A program made the position numbers and the translations under genes. Below the pieces are notes generated by a model that was not told where the DNA came from, did no database searches, and saw nothing but the letters and a program-made list of their open reading frames with translations. From contig NZ_JAODIY010000004.1 in NCBI RefSeq assembly GCF_026586665.1, positions 54,119 to 118,118 on the forward strand: a stretch of 64,000 nucleotides of DNA. The letters are read 5' to 3'. This document shows positions 16,634 through 24,803 of the stretch, piece by piece. The DNA is from Halovenus rubra. GTDB taxonomy: Archaea; Halobacteriota; Halobacteria; Halobacteriales; Haloarculaceae. Each line of letters starts with the position of its first letter. The stretch's first letter is position 1.

Positions 16634-17158
16634 TCATTCCACGACCACCGCACCTAGCTGGCCAAGTGTTGAATGGGGGCCACATTCATAGAGAACCACA
16701 CCGGACTCTTCGAAGGTGTGACTGAACGTGAAACCGCTGTTTTTAATATCAGAGCTGAAATCTGCCCCATCAGTCGCAACGACAGAGTGGCCAGCACTGA
16801 CCCACTCCCACGTTACTTCCGCCCCTTTATCTACCCGGACAGCAGCTGGCCCGAACGCGTAGTCGGGCTCATTAACACCGTTCTCGATAGTGACCGAGTC
16901 CTGACCGGTCATATCCTCGACGCTGCCTTCGTATCCGTTTGCGTTCGAGAGATGATCATCGACCTCGCTGGGGACGTCTCCGCCATCGCTACCGTCACTA
17001 CTGCCATCGCTACCGTCACTACTGCCATCGCTACCGTCCTCACTGTCGCTTCCATCGTCGCCGTCGCCACCGTCACCCGAACAACCCGCTGTTGCGATCA
17101 TGAGTGCCGCGCCTCCAGCCTTCAGTACCTTCCGCCGGTCGATATCGAACTCAGTCAT
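16634..17158 (-). CDS. Halocyanin-like blue copper lipoprotein with Gln at the axial position
   Basis: A 174-residue cupredoxin. The N-terminus has a twin-arginine signal (DRRKVLKAGGAALM) and a lipobox TAGC with Cys26, so it is a membrane-anchored exported lipoprotein. Residues 30-62 are a Ser/Asp/Gly linker of tandem repeats (SDGSSDG). The copper ligands are His124, Cys159 and His162. The usual axial Met, eight residues after the Cys, is Gln167 (CGPHSTLGQ). Gln ligands occur in stellacyanin and lower the redox potential. The ATG at 17158 was chosen because the twin-arginine signal follows it directly. The gene lies 86 bases upstream of the Fe-S/NrfD operon in the same direction, and an electron-acceptor role for that complex is inferred. 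Confidence 0.85.
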   Translation of the reverse strand: MTEFDIDRRKVLKAGGAALMIATAGCSGDGGDGDDGSDSEDGSDGSSDGSDGSSDGSDGGDVPSEVDDHLSNANGYEGSVEDMTGQDSVTIENGVNEPDYAFGPAAVRVDKGAEVTWEWVSAGHSVVATDGADFSSDIKNSGFTFSHTFEESGVVLYECGPHSTLGQLGAVVVE

Positions 17159-17236
17159 TGGTCCAATCGGGGGTTGCAACTACGTGTGATTGAAAGCTTC
17201 GGTTTTCGCGTTCCAAGTCTCTGAGAATGCAACGAA

Positions 17237-17282
17237 GGTATATATACCAGTCTTCGGTAGAGTTAACCTTAAGATACCGAAG
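17237..17282. promoter_or_regulatory. TATA palindrome plus inverted repeat between halocyanin and regulator genes
   Basis: GGTATATATACC (17237-17248) is a perfect 12-base palindrome and can serve as the TATA region for the leftward halocyanin gene. It is followed at once by CTTCGGTA (17252-17259) and its inverse TACCGAAG (17275-17282), separated by 15 bases containing GAGTTAACC. The arrangement looks like an operator flanking a promoter. It could equally be the terminator of the regulator gene that ends at 17291. The regulator encoded just upstream is a candidate binder. Confidence 0.45.
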
Positions 17283-17290
17283 TCATGGGG

Positions 17291-18178
17291 TTAGATAACG
17301 CGTCTTCGGAGAACGAACGCAGCGTACACAACTAATCCACCAACAAAAAACGCGAGTGCTATTTGGGGGTCGATTCCAAAAATATCTGAACTCCCGTTAT
17401 CAGCAACTAGATAGAGGGTATCGTTATGAGATGCCACAATATCGACATCCGTTGGGATGGTTATATTGTCCGTTCCGCTATCGAGTCCATCCATTGTTTT
17501 CATAGTGTACTCTTCTTTGGGAATTTCTGTCGCGTCGGAAACTGGAGTCTCTCCGCCACCTGATATCCCGCCATCAGCGGCGTCACTGGCTTCTTCTTCG
17601 ACGTTGGTGGATGTAATTCCGACGTCACCACCGCCATCGGCTCCGTCGGCGCCGTCAGCCCCGTCACTACCACCGCTACTACTAGACTCGGCATTGTCGC
17701 CCGCTTGTGCAGACTGGAATTCTTCTTCGATGGAGGAGTCGTCGCGCCCAGCGAGCCAACCTGCGAGTATACTCGGCGGAAGGAGGACCGCAAATAGGCC
17801 TGCAAAGCGGTTGAGCAACCGTCGGAACGCGCTTTGTTTGTCACGGCCCGCAAACAAGACGAGCGACTCATCTTCTGGGGCATACACCTTCATCTCTGAG
17901 CCCCGTTCAGAGTACCAGGTGTCGACTACCTCAACTAAGTCGACATCTTCGAGCTTTTCGAGGTGGTACTGAACGTTCTGGACTGACGTTTCGGTCACCT
18001 CGGCTAGGTCAGAGGCGGTCTGTGGCTGGTTATGCAACTCTAGGAATATCTTTCGCGTCGTGCTTGACGCAAGCGCCTCAAACACTTCGTCGGCTGTCTC
18101 CTCATCAAGGTCAACCAACCGTGGCTCTGGCTCCCTGTCTAGCGAAACCTTCTCACGGATTGGAAATATACTGCTCAT
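17291..18178 (-). CDS. Membrane-anchored ArsR-type winged-helix regulator
   Basis: A 295-residue protein. Residues 25-110 are an ArsR-type winged helix: FEALASSTTRKIFLELH, the recognition helix TETSVQNVQYHLEKLEDVDL, and a wing with YSERGSEMKVY. A first hydrophobic helix follows at about 125-145 (FAGLFAVLLPPSILAGWLAG). Then comes a Gly/Ser/Asp-rich low-complexity region (about 150-215), a folded region (about 215-265) and a second helix near the C-terminus (PQIALAFFVGGLVVYAAFVL). The DNA-binding part is therefore cytoplasmic and the middle probably outside. Haloarchaeal genomes hold related membrane-bound regulators. It may sense an extracellular or membrane signal and control the neighbouring halocyanin or Fe-S/NrfD genes, which is inference from position. 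Confidence 0.75.
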   Translation of the reverse strand: MSSIFPIREKVSLDREPEPRLVDLDEETADEVFEALASSTTRKIFLELHNQPQTASDLAEVTETSVQNVQYHLEKLEDVDLVEVVDTWYSERGSEMKVYAPEDESLVLFAGRDKQSAFRRLLNRFAGLFAVLLPPSILAGWLAGRDDSSIEEEFQSAQAGDNAESSSSGGSDGADGADGADGGGDVGITSTNVEEEASDAADGGISGGGETPVSDATEIPKEEYTMKTMDGLDSGTDNITIPTDVDIVASHNDTLYLVADNGSSDIFGIDPQIALAFFVGGLVVYAAFVLRRRVI

Positions 18179-18438
18179 CTACCATGTCCCTCTCGTTATT
18201 TTTCTCTACACCACCGGATATAAAGAGTGTGCCTATGGCACAAATGGCTCTTTTAGCCTGCCTATCTTTGTGCCTGCCTTTTGTATGAGTCAATATGTCG
18301 ACAACAATCGCTATTTAACACTGTTCACGTCCTGCGGTTATCGCCATATTACATTCTCAGTTTCGTATAGCGAACATCAGGGTACTTGTTGGGGGGCGTG
18401 GGGAAACGTGTTAGTATCTTCCCCTCGATATGCCGTCA

Positions 18439-20262
18439 ATGACCGATCTGGAGGACTTTACCGAATACGATACCGACGAGGAGCCGACGGCAACTGCTCC
18501 GGACGACGATACAGAACACGCAACTGATGCAAGTGAGAGCGAAAAGACGACAGAGTTTGATTCGTACGATGTTTCGCCTGTAGGACAAGACAAAGGGCTG
18601 GGTGTTCTGTCGGCAGGTGACGGGCTGCGGATTGCCGAAGACGGAGAGGAAACAAAGCTCCGGGCGTACGTCACCGCCGAAAACAGAACTTTCGTCCGAC
18701 TTGGCGCGTATCTGATTGCATCGTACCCTGATGGAGAACGACTGTTCTGTCGAGTCACTGAGCTCGAATACGAGCAAGCGTTCCGGGCCGATGATGCAAC
18801 GGAGATTCACGCCAGGCGCGCGATGCGCTCATCAGGTATCGATGAGGAGGACTTCAAGCTGATGGCGACGCTTGACCCGGTTGCAATTCTCTACGAGGAA
18901 GACGACAGCTTGAAGCGCCGGATGACTGACCGTGTTCCAAAGCCTGAAACAGTCATCCAGCAGGCTCGCGAGAAACACGCAATCAAAACAGGACTAAATA
19001 TTCCCGCAAATGGTGTCTTTTTTGGCCACCTCTCGGTTGGGGGTCAGAAAGTCCAAACGGCCGCCGAACCGCCGACGATAGACTATCGCATGAAAGATAG
19101 TTACGACGACGGTGACCCGCTCATTTTCCGGCATACGCTCATCGCAGGTGGCACCGGTTCTGGAAAGACCCACGGAGCCAAAAATATTCTCCGCCAATTT
19201 CTTGATGAGGACCGAAGCTACCCAATTGAGACGGCGGGAGACCGATCGGTACGCCCGGCAATCGTCCAGTTTGACCCACAAGATGAGTACGCCCAGATGC
19301 ACGACGACGGTGAGTACGACGACGAGTTTGCGGCTAGCCTCGACCGAGAAAACATCGCTCACGGCGGGCACGACGATACGGTAGCGTTCGTCCCGAAAGT
19401 CGGTAGTTCAAACTACGCTGCAAGCCACCACCGTGCCGAACAGGTTGAGTTTACGATTCCGTTTAGTATGGTCCACAATAACCCCTGGCTCGTTGCCGGG
19501 AGCGGCCTGAACGACAACCAGTACAGCGCGCTTGTCAATATCTTACTGCCTCGGTTCCGAGACACCTACGGAAGAGACGGAACATACGAGCAGTTCTGCT
19601 CGCTCATGGATGACCCTGCGCTCCGTGAGGAACTTGACGAGACAGGTCGAGTCCACGAAGCCACGTTTGACGCTATCAGCCGGCGTGTCCGTGGCTTTAG
19701 TTCTGTTTTCGATCAGGATGCTCATCCGATAACCGAACGCGTTCACGAGTTCGTGCGGCCCGGTCGCTTGACCGTGGTTCCGACGTATCACATCGCAGAG
19801 AGTCGCCACGCTGAGACGGTCGTTCTTGCACTCGCATCGTTACTCGTAGACCAGAAACTCTCGAACGATCCGACACACGACCGAATCAAAGAAACACCCC
19901 TACTCGTCGGGATGGACGAGGCACACAACTTCTTGACCGATGCTGATACCGTTCAAGCACGGAAAGTCATCGGTAAATTCACTGACGCAGCGAAACAGGG
20001 GCGCAAAGAGCGACTTGGCCTCTTTCTCATCACACAGGACCCTCAAGATATCGCCGACCCAGTTTTCAAACAGATCAACTCCACTGTTGTTCTCAACTTA
20101 GGTGACGAAGATGCTATCTCTGCTGTCAACATTCCACGAGAACTCGAATCAAAGGTTCCCTACATGGAGAAAGGGCAGATGGTCCTTTATTCACCAGACA
20201 ACTCTGAACCGGTTGAACTTACTGGTCTTCCTCATTGCGTTACCCGCCACGGTCGTGACTGA
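18439..20262 (+). CDS. HerA-like (DUF87/VirB4-type) DNA-translocating ATPase
   Basis: A 607-residue hexameric-type ATPase. An acidic, probably disordered N-terminus (residues 1-45) precedes a HAS-barrel-like domain (about 50-200). The Walker A motif AGGTGSGKTHGAKN has Lys243 and the Walker B motif is LLVGMDEAHNFL. FLITQDPQDIADPVF and the arginine-finger region near ELESKVPYME follow. HerA works with the nuclease NurA in DNA end resection, but no nurA is adjacent; haloarchaea carry several HerA-like paralogues, some linked to mobile DNA. In-frame ATGs exist at 18430 and 18439 and I cannot separate them. It is a single-gene unit with no close neighbour on the same strand until the transducer gene. 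Confidence 0.8.
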   Translation: MTDLEDFTEYDTDEEPTATAPDDDTEHATDASESEKTTEFDSYDVSPVGQDKGLGVLSAGDGLRIAEDGEETKLRAYVTAENRTFVRLGAYLIASYPDGERLFCRVTELEYEQAFRADDATEIHARRAMRSSGIDEEDFKLMATLDPVAILYEEDDSLKRRMTDRVPKPETVIQQAREKHAIKTGLNIPANGVFFGHLSVGGQKVQTAAEPPTIDYRMKDSYDDGDPLIFRHTLIAGGTGSGKTHGAKNILRQFLDEDRSYPIETAGDRSVRPAIVQFDPQDEYAQMHDDGEYDDEFAASLDRENIAHGGHDDTVAFVPKVGSSNYAASHHRAEQVEFTIPFSMVHNNPWLVAGSGLNDNQYSALVNILLPRFRDTYGRDGTYEQFCSLMDDPALREELDETGRVHEATFDAISRRVRGFSSVFDQDAHPITERVHEFVRPGRLTVVPTYHIAESRHAETVVLALASLLVDQKLSNDPTHDRIKETPLLVGMDEAHNFLTDADTVQARKVIGKFTDAAKQGRKERLGLFLITQDPQDIADPVFKQINSTVVLNLGDEDAISAVNIPRELESKVPYMEKGQMVLYSPDNSEPVELTGLPHCVTRHGRD

Positions 20263-20399
20263 GAGTGTAGGCCGGGGGAAGTCTCTTTATTGACACGAAA
20301 AATCAAACTGTTTATCAGCTATGAAAAAATACTATAACCATCGACTATGAACGAACGCATTATGAATGCATCTCTTGCACATACTGTCAGTGGTAAGAT

Positions 20400-22214
20400 A
20401 TGAGTGGGATTGAAACCATCACTCCCGACTTCATACAGAAAAGTTACCTAGCAAAGTTAATTCTGGCAATATCTGTGGTAATTCTATTGACAGGTGCAGT
20501 TGGATTCTATTTCTACCAGGGGCTCGACTCTGAACTGAACAATCAGGTTGACCGAGAAATAGAAGCCTCGACGGTGCTTCAGGAAAACGCATACGATAAT
20601 TGGTTCAGCGATCGTCTTGATGAGGTGGGTTCCCTTGGAGAGACGATATCCGAGGAAGGAATTCAATTCCAAGATAACGGGCAAATATCGGACTTCCTCT
20701 ACAACCAGCAGTTCGAAATCAGCGATCAAATCTCTAACTTACATTACGTCAGTGCCACGTCCGGTGACGTGGTAGCAAGCTCTGATAGAAACTTCGAAGG
20801 AACGAATTTCTTCGATAGTGACGGACCAACTTTTGATAAGAAGGCATTCGAGCAGGAGGTTCAGGAGACAGGACAAACAGATCGGTTTGTGCTTCCGGCA
20901 CAGTACGGATCCGATAAGATGGCAGTCGCTGTCCTCTTGCGATTCCCACAGAACGACAACGCAGTCTTGATTGGCGAGATAAATACCTCACGAGACGTTG
21001 TTGGACCCCGTATTGAGCAGAGTATCGAAGGAGCAGCAACTGGCGTTATTTCCGAGGACGATAACCTCGTCATCGGGAACAAACCAGAAATCTCTCGCCC
21101 GAATAGTGACGACGAGTTTATCCGAACCGAAACAGGAGACAACCTCTATGCCTACCAGCAAGTTTCGTCTCAGGGTTCTCTCTACGTGGTGACTGAAACA
21201 CCGAAAAGTTCGGCCTTTGAGGTGCGGGATATCGTCGGTCAGAACTTCGGGCTGACGCTCGTCTTTGCATTCTTGTTCCTCTTGGCAGTCATCGGTACCG
21301 GTGGCTGGGTTGCGATCAAGAACCTGAATACGCTCGCATCAAAGGCAGAAGAGATGGGTGAGGGTGATCTTGATGTCGAGTTAGAGACAAGCAGAAAAGA
21401 CGAAATCGGTGTTCTCTACGACGAGTTCGATAAGATGCGTGGCGATCTTAAACAACGCATTAGTGAGGCTGAAGAGGCACGTAACGAGGCTGAAAGCTCC
21501 CGGAAAGAAGCAGAAGTTGCGCGAGCAGAGGCTGAAGAGATGTCGTCGTACCTCCAAGACCGGGCTGAAGAGTACTCTGAGATCATGCGACAGGTCGGAA
21601 TGGGTGACATGACCCGACGGATGACTCCCGACGGCGAAGAGGAGTCGATGGATACCATCGCTGAAGAGTTCAACGACATGATCGAAGAGTTAGAGAAAAC
21701 GACAGGCCAACTCAAAAGCTACGTCGATGAAGTTGAAAACGCTGGCGCTGAGGTTGAACAGAGTGCTGAGACAGTTCGAGACGCCAGCGAACAGGTGGCT
21801 GAATCGATTCAAAAAATCTCAGACGATGCGTACGGACAAAAAGAGCGTCTGCAAGTAATCTCTGAAACAATGGATCAGGTGCTCACCGAACTTGAATCCA
21901 TGGCAACTGTCGAAGGCGTTGATCTCGGTGATGCGCTCACAAACCTACAGGATATCGCGACCGATATCAACGAGATTGCAGAGTTAAGCGAAGAGACAAT
22001 GGCCGAATCCGAGCGTGTGGCCGGTGCCGCCGAGGAACAAGCCGCAGAACTCAACGAAGTTTCCGAACAAGCTAATGACCTCCAGCGGTACGCGGAGCCG
22101 CTCCGGGACATCCTTGGACGGTTTGAAACTGAGGCTGAACACGAATTCGTCTTCTCGGTCGGGCCAACCGGCGGCGCTCAGAGTCCAACTTCACACTCAC
22201 CCGACGACGAGTGA
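20400..22214 (+). CDS. HAMP-containing transducer (Htr-like) lacking the signalling hairpin tip
   Basis: A 604-residue membrane receptor. Helix 1 lies at about residues 18-39. An extracellular dCache-like sensor spans about 45-275 (including LHYVSATSGDVVASS). Helix 2 is at about 283-305, then HAMP (about 306-358), a coiled coil and a second HAMP-like unit (about 397-452). The C-terminal 150 residues are coiled coil. They begin and end like the methyl-accepting domain of haloarchaeal transducers (GAAEEQAAELNEVSEQANDL). The central hairpin with the conserved E.I..IA.QTN.LALNA..EAARAGE tip, which binds CheA and CheW, is absent. The receptor may signal differently or modulate other receptors. Confidence 0.8.
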   Translation: MSGIETITPDFIQKSYLAKLILAISVVILLTGAVGFYFYQGLDSELNNQVDREIEASTVLQENAYDNWFSDRLDEVGSLGETISEEGIQFQDNGQISDFLYNQQFEISDQISNLHYVSATSGDVVASSDRNFEGTNFFDSDGPTFDKKAFEQEVQETGQTDRFVLPAQYGSDKMAVAVLLRFPQNDNAVLIGEINTSRDVVGPRIEQSIEGAATGVISEDDNLVIGNKPEISRPNSDDEFIRTETGDNLYAYQQVSSQGSLYVVTETPKSSAFEVRDIVGQNFGLTLVFAFLFLLAVIGTGGWVAIKNLNTLASKAEEMGEGDLDVELETSRKDEIGVLYDEFDKMRGDLKQRISEAEEARNEAESSRKEAEVARAEAEEMSSYLQDRAEEYSEIMRQVGMGDMTRRMTPDGEEESMDTIAEEFNDMIEELEKTTGQLKSYVDEVENAGAEVEQSAETVRDASEQVAESIQKISDDAYGQKERLQVISETMDQVLTELESMATVEGVDLGDALTNLQDIATDINEIAELSEETMAESERVAGAAEEQAAELNEVSEQANDLQRYAEPLRDILGRFETEAEHEFVFSVGPTGGAQSPTSHSPDDE

Positions 22215-22250
22215 CGTAACTGGTTGGTTCGATATTTCCTGTCGATTCTC

Positions 22251-23000
22251 TCAGGAGAGGTCGCCCTGCCGGATGGTCTGTTCAGCGTTATCCAGCGCGT
22301 CGGCTGCATCGAATTCTTTGAGACACTGCTCTAGCTGTTCGTGGCCTGAATCTGCCAACTCGCGTGCGTGTTCGGTAATGTTTGGAATTGCTCGGATGAT
22401 ATTATCCACAATAGGTACTGTTGCGTGCTGTGTCGACCGAGAACGTGGGTTGAGGTCAATAACGATCTCAGACGTACCCATCTCAGCAAGGGCTTGGGCA
22501 CGGTCACCGTCTTCAAGCGGGACCAAAACCACGTCAGCGGCGTAGATTCCGTCTTCGTCGACCTTGGCACGTTCGTGGTCAAGTCCTGGAATCCGTGCGT
22601 CTGCAGCTAACCCCTTTACCTCCGTAGCACCGTGTTCTTGGAGGTGGTCCGCGATAGCGACCATCCGTTTTCTCGTTCGGTTGAACAGGTTAACTTCGAT
22701 ATCTGCGTCGGTTGCGTCCGCAAGCTCGACCATCTCTCCGGGGACGAGCGCGGCGACGTTTCCGTTGACTGAGAGTACTGGCTTCTCAGCCAACAAGAGC
22801 TGTGCTGCTGCCGCTCGCTCTGCTCGTTTTGCACTTGGTGTTGTTTCCTCACCAAGCAAATAGTCGAATGCCTCACCACGCCCTTGGGCGATGAGCCCCT
22901 GCTTGCTCGTAATTCCCTTTTCGACACCAGCCTCGATACGGTGACGCGTCAACAACGACTCATAGCGCGGGTGACTCTCTGGAATATCGATCTCGCTCAT
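22251..23000 (-). CDS. 4-phosphopantoate--beta-alanine ligase (archaeal phosphopantothenate synthetase)
   Basis: A 249-residue protein of the archaeal phosphopantothenate synthetase family (COG1701). It joins 4-phosphopantoate and beta-alanine with ATP in the archaeal CoA route. Visible family segments are IPESHPRYESLLTRHRIEAGV at the start, KGITSKQGLIAQGRGEAFDYLLGE, VNGNVAALVPGEMVELA, NRTRKRM, and VLVPLEDGDRAQAL. The partner enzyme, pantoate kinase, is encoded 332 bases upstream on the same strand. The ATG at 23000 starts the conserved sequence; a longer open frame upstream has no similarity. Confidence 0.9.
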   Translation of the reverse strand: MSEIDIPESHPRYESLLTRHRIEAGVEKGITSKQGLIAQGRGEAFDYLLGEETTPSAKRAERAAAAQLLLAEKPVLSVNGNVAALVPGEMVELADATDADIEVNLFNRTRKRMVAIADHLQEHGATEVKGLAADARIPGLDHERAKVDEDGIYAADVVLVPLEDGDRAQALAEMGTSEIVIDLNPRSRSTQHATVPIVDNIIRAIPNITEHARELADSGHEQLEQCLKEFDAADALDNAEQTIRQGDLS

Positions 23001-23332
23001 GTTCTCGCTCTCGACTGCCAGCGACGAAAACGCATCGTTGTCTGCCCGAAACTGAACTATTCGACAGTACTTTTCGGGTATCACGACTGCCCACCGTGGA
23101 GATTGCTATAGAGGGCACGGGTGTGGGCAATGATATGTTTCGATATGCAAGACCTTGAGGACCCGGACCTCGAACAATGAAGCGTCACCGAGTTCGACAC
23201 TGAGAGGTCCCTCAATGGATTATATACGATGAACGGCGTCCACAACTAACACCTGATTCAGCCCGCCACGACGCGTAACGTTGGCTTGTGACGTACCGTT
23301 AGGTCGTTTTCGAACGGTGATAACAGCGTTTC
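23001..23332. other. Intergenic stretch between the two CoA-pathway genes
   Basis: No convincing gene was found. AT-rich DNA with GGATTATATACGATG near 23217-23231 may hold a promoter or the relic of one. A GAGGACCCGGACCTC segment near 23157-23171 is an imperfect inverted repeat. Its length is unusual for two genes of one pathway on the same strand, so the downstream gene probably has its own promoter. Confidence 0.3.
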
Positions 23333-24175
23333 TTACTGACGCTGCGCTGGTTCGAGCGCTGCACCAGTCGGGTAGACCTTACTCACCTGTGGGTCATAGC
23401 CCGCATCGGAGAGACCAGTATCCAGTGCGATGACTGTTTTGCCGAGCATCGCCATCGTCGCCGTCCCACCTATTTTGTTCACATCAAGAATTACGTCCCG
23501 GACGCGGGTTGTCAAAAGACTGGATTCGCGAGCAAACTCTCGTGATGCACGCATGAATCGATTAAGTGTTGGATCTTCGACAACATCAGACAATGCTTTC
23601 TTTCCAGCCATACTGATAGTGTCGGTGTTCCCGTTGAGCACTTCCTCGGTTGCGAGACCACCGATAACGTGATACTCGACCCGCCGGCGGGCGGGAATCG
23701 CATCGAGAACGTTGGTATGGGGGCCGCCAGCTTCCAGCCGAATTGTGACTCCGCCCTGTGCTTGGGCCACCACGTCGCCAAGACCAGTGCCCGCCTGCAC
23801 CTCGGCACCGTGTGCAATTGTCACGAGTTCGTTCCGGGACAGGCGTCGGTCGAAGGCGGTGTTTGCTCCCAGTGCTGTCCCGAGTGCCATTGCTCCCGAG
23901 ACGCCAAAGCCGGACCCCAGCGGGAGGTCAGTCACGCCACGGACTGCCGCCGTCACATCCAGTGCGTCAAGGACGCGCTCGACAGCCCCCATACTGATCT
24001 CTTCGCCGTTGAGTGCAACTGAAGTGGCGTCCGCTGGTTGGACGGTCACTGTAACGCCGTCTGATAGAGCGATACCGCAGCCACGAGAACCGGCTTTCGT
24101 CGGGTCAGAGTCGGGTTCAGTTGTAAAAAAACCCGTTACATGCCCCGGGACAAACGCCTGTGCAACATCTGCCAT
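23333..24175 (-). CDS. Pantoate kinase (GHMP family)
   Basis: A 280-residue GHMP kinase of the archaeal pantoate kinase family (COG1829), which phosphorylates pantoate before ligation to beta-alanine. The start AFVPGHVTGFF is characteristic. The ATP-binding GHMP motif appears as GSGFGVSGAMALGTALGAN, with the residues PLGSGFGVSGA around position 100. The C-terminal region has IGGTATMAMLGKTVIAL, the third GHMP motif. The ligase for the product is the next gene downstream. The length is normal. The ATG at 24175 begins MADVAQAFVPGHV, matching the family. Confidence 0.9.
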   Translation of the reverse strand: MADVAQAFVPGHVTGFFTTEPDSDPTKAGSRGCGIALSDGVTVTVQPADATSVALNGEEISMGAVERVLDALDVTAAVRGVTDLPLGSGFGVSGAMALGTALGANTAFDRRLSRNELVTIAHGAEVQAGTGLGDVVAQAQGGVTIRLEAGGPHTNVLDAIPARRRVEYHVIGGLATEEVLNGNTDTISMAGKKALSDVVEDPTLNRFMRASREFARESSLLTTRVRDVILDVNKIGGTATMAMLGKTVIALDTGLSDAGYDPQVSKVYPTGAALEPAQRQ

Positions 24176-24226
24176 GACTGGTACTCAAGAGTGCACTCCC
24201 TTTAGTGGTCACGACCGACAACAGGG

Positions 24227-24643
24227 TCAGACCAGTGCGATATCGAGCCCGTACTGCCACGGTGTCGTTCCAATAGCCGCGAATGCGAGTGCGCCGCCGG
24301 CCAGTGCGACGTTTTTCAGGAACGCGGTCATCTCGTCTTGCTGGTCGTCCTCAGAGACTGCCCAGAAATTATGCATCGTTGTCCCAGTGACAAGCAAGAA
24401 CACAGCGAGTCCGAGTGCACCGATGACGGGAAGCACACCGATAATGAGTGCAGTTCCGCCCGCAATGAGCACGATACCAGAAGCGAGAACCGAGAGTGTC
24501 GGTGCGGGTAACCCCTTGAAAGCCGCGTAGCTAGCCATCTCCTCACGTTGCATGAAGTGGTTGAATCCCATGAATGCGAGAACGCCCCCAAAGAGGACAC
24601 GACCGACAAGTAATCCTACAGCAGCGGTCCCGGTCACGGTCAT
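24227..24643 (-). CDS. DoxX-family membrane protein
   Basis: A 138-residue protein with four membrane helices. The DoxX/SURF4-like pattern is visible: helix 1 with LLVGRVLFGGVLAFMGFNHF, then a loop, helices 2-3 around LASGIVLIAGGTALIIGVLP and LGLAVFLLVTGTTMHNFW, and a fourth near ALAGGALAFAAIG. DoxX proteins are often linked to redox or thiol stress and, in archaea, originally to terminal quinol oxidase. The ATG at 24643 is preferred over the TTG three bases before. The gene is transcribed away from an HxlR regulator that starts at 24804, and HxlR-DoxX divergent pairs are common in prokaryotes. Confidence 0.8.
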   Translation of the reverse strand: MTVTGTAAVGLLVGRVLFGGVLAFMGFNHFMQREEMASYAAFKGLPAPTLSVLASGIVLIAGGTALIIGVLPVIGALGLAVFLLVTGTTMHNFWAVSEDDQQDEMTAFLKNVALAGGALAFAAIGTTPWQYGLDIALV

Positions 24644-24803
24644 CAACTGACCACCTCTACTGTTGGCCCAGTCAATCTGTCGAGAGTCGTTTGTCCTGTT
24701 GTCGCGCTTACGGATTCGAGCGGTCTTGATATCATTACGTTACTTGGTTCGTACCAGCACTTATATGTACTTTCGGCGACAATTGTGTAAGCAGGTAACA
24801 CCG

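Noticed and set aside
23712..24530. Plus-strand frame of 272 codons across pantoate kinase and DoxX
   Set aside because: Spans two recognised genes on the other strand and shows Ser/Thr/Pro-rich composition typical of antisense frames in high-GC genes.
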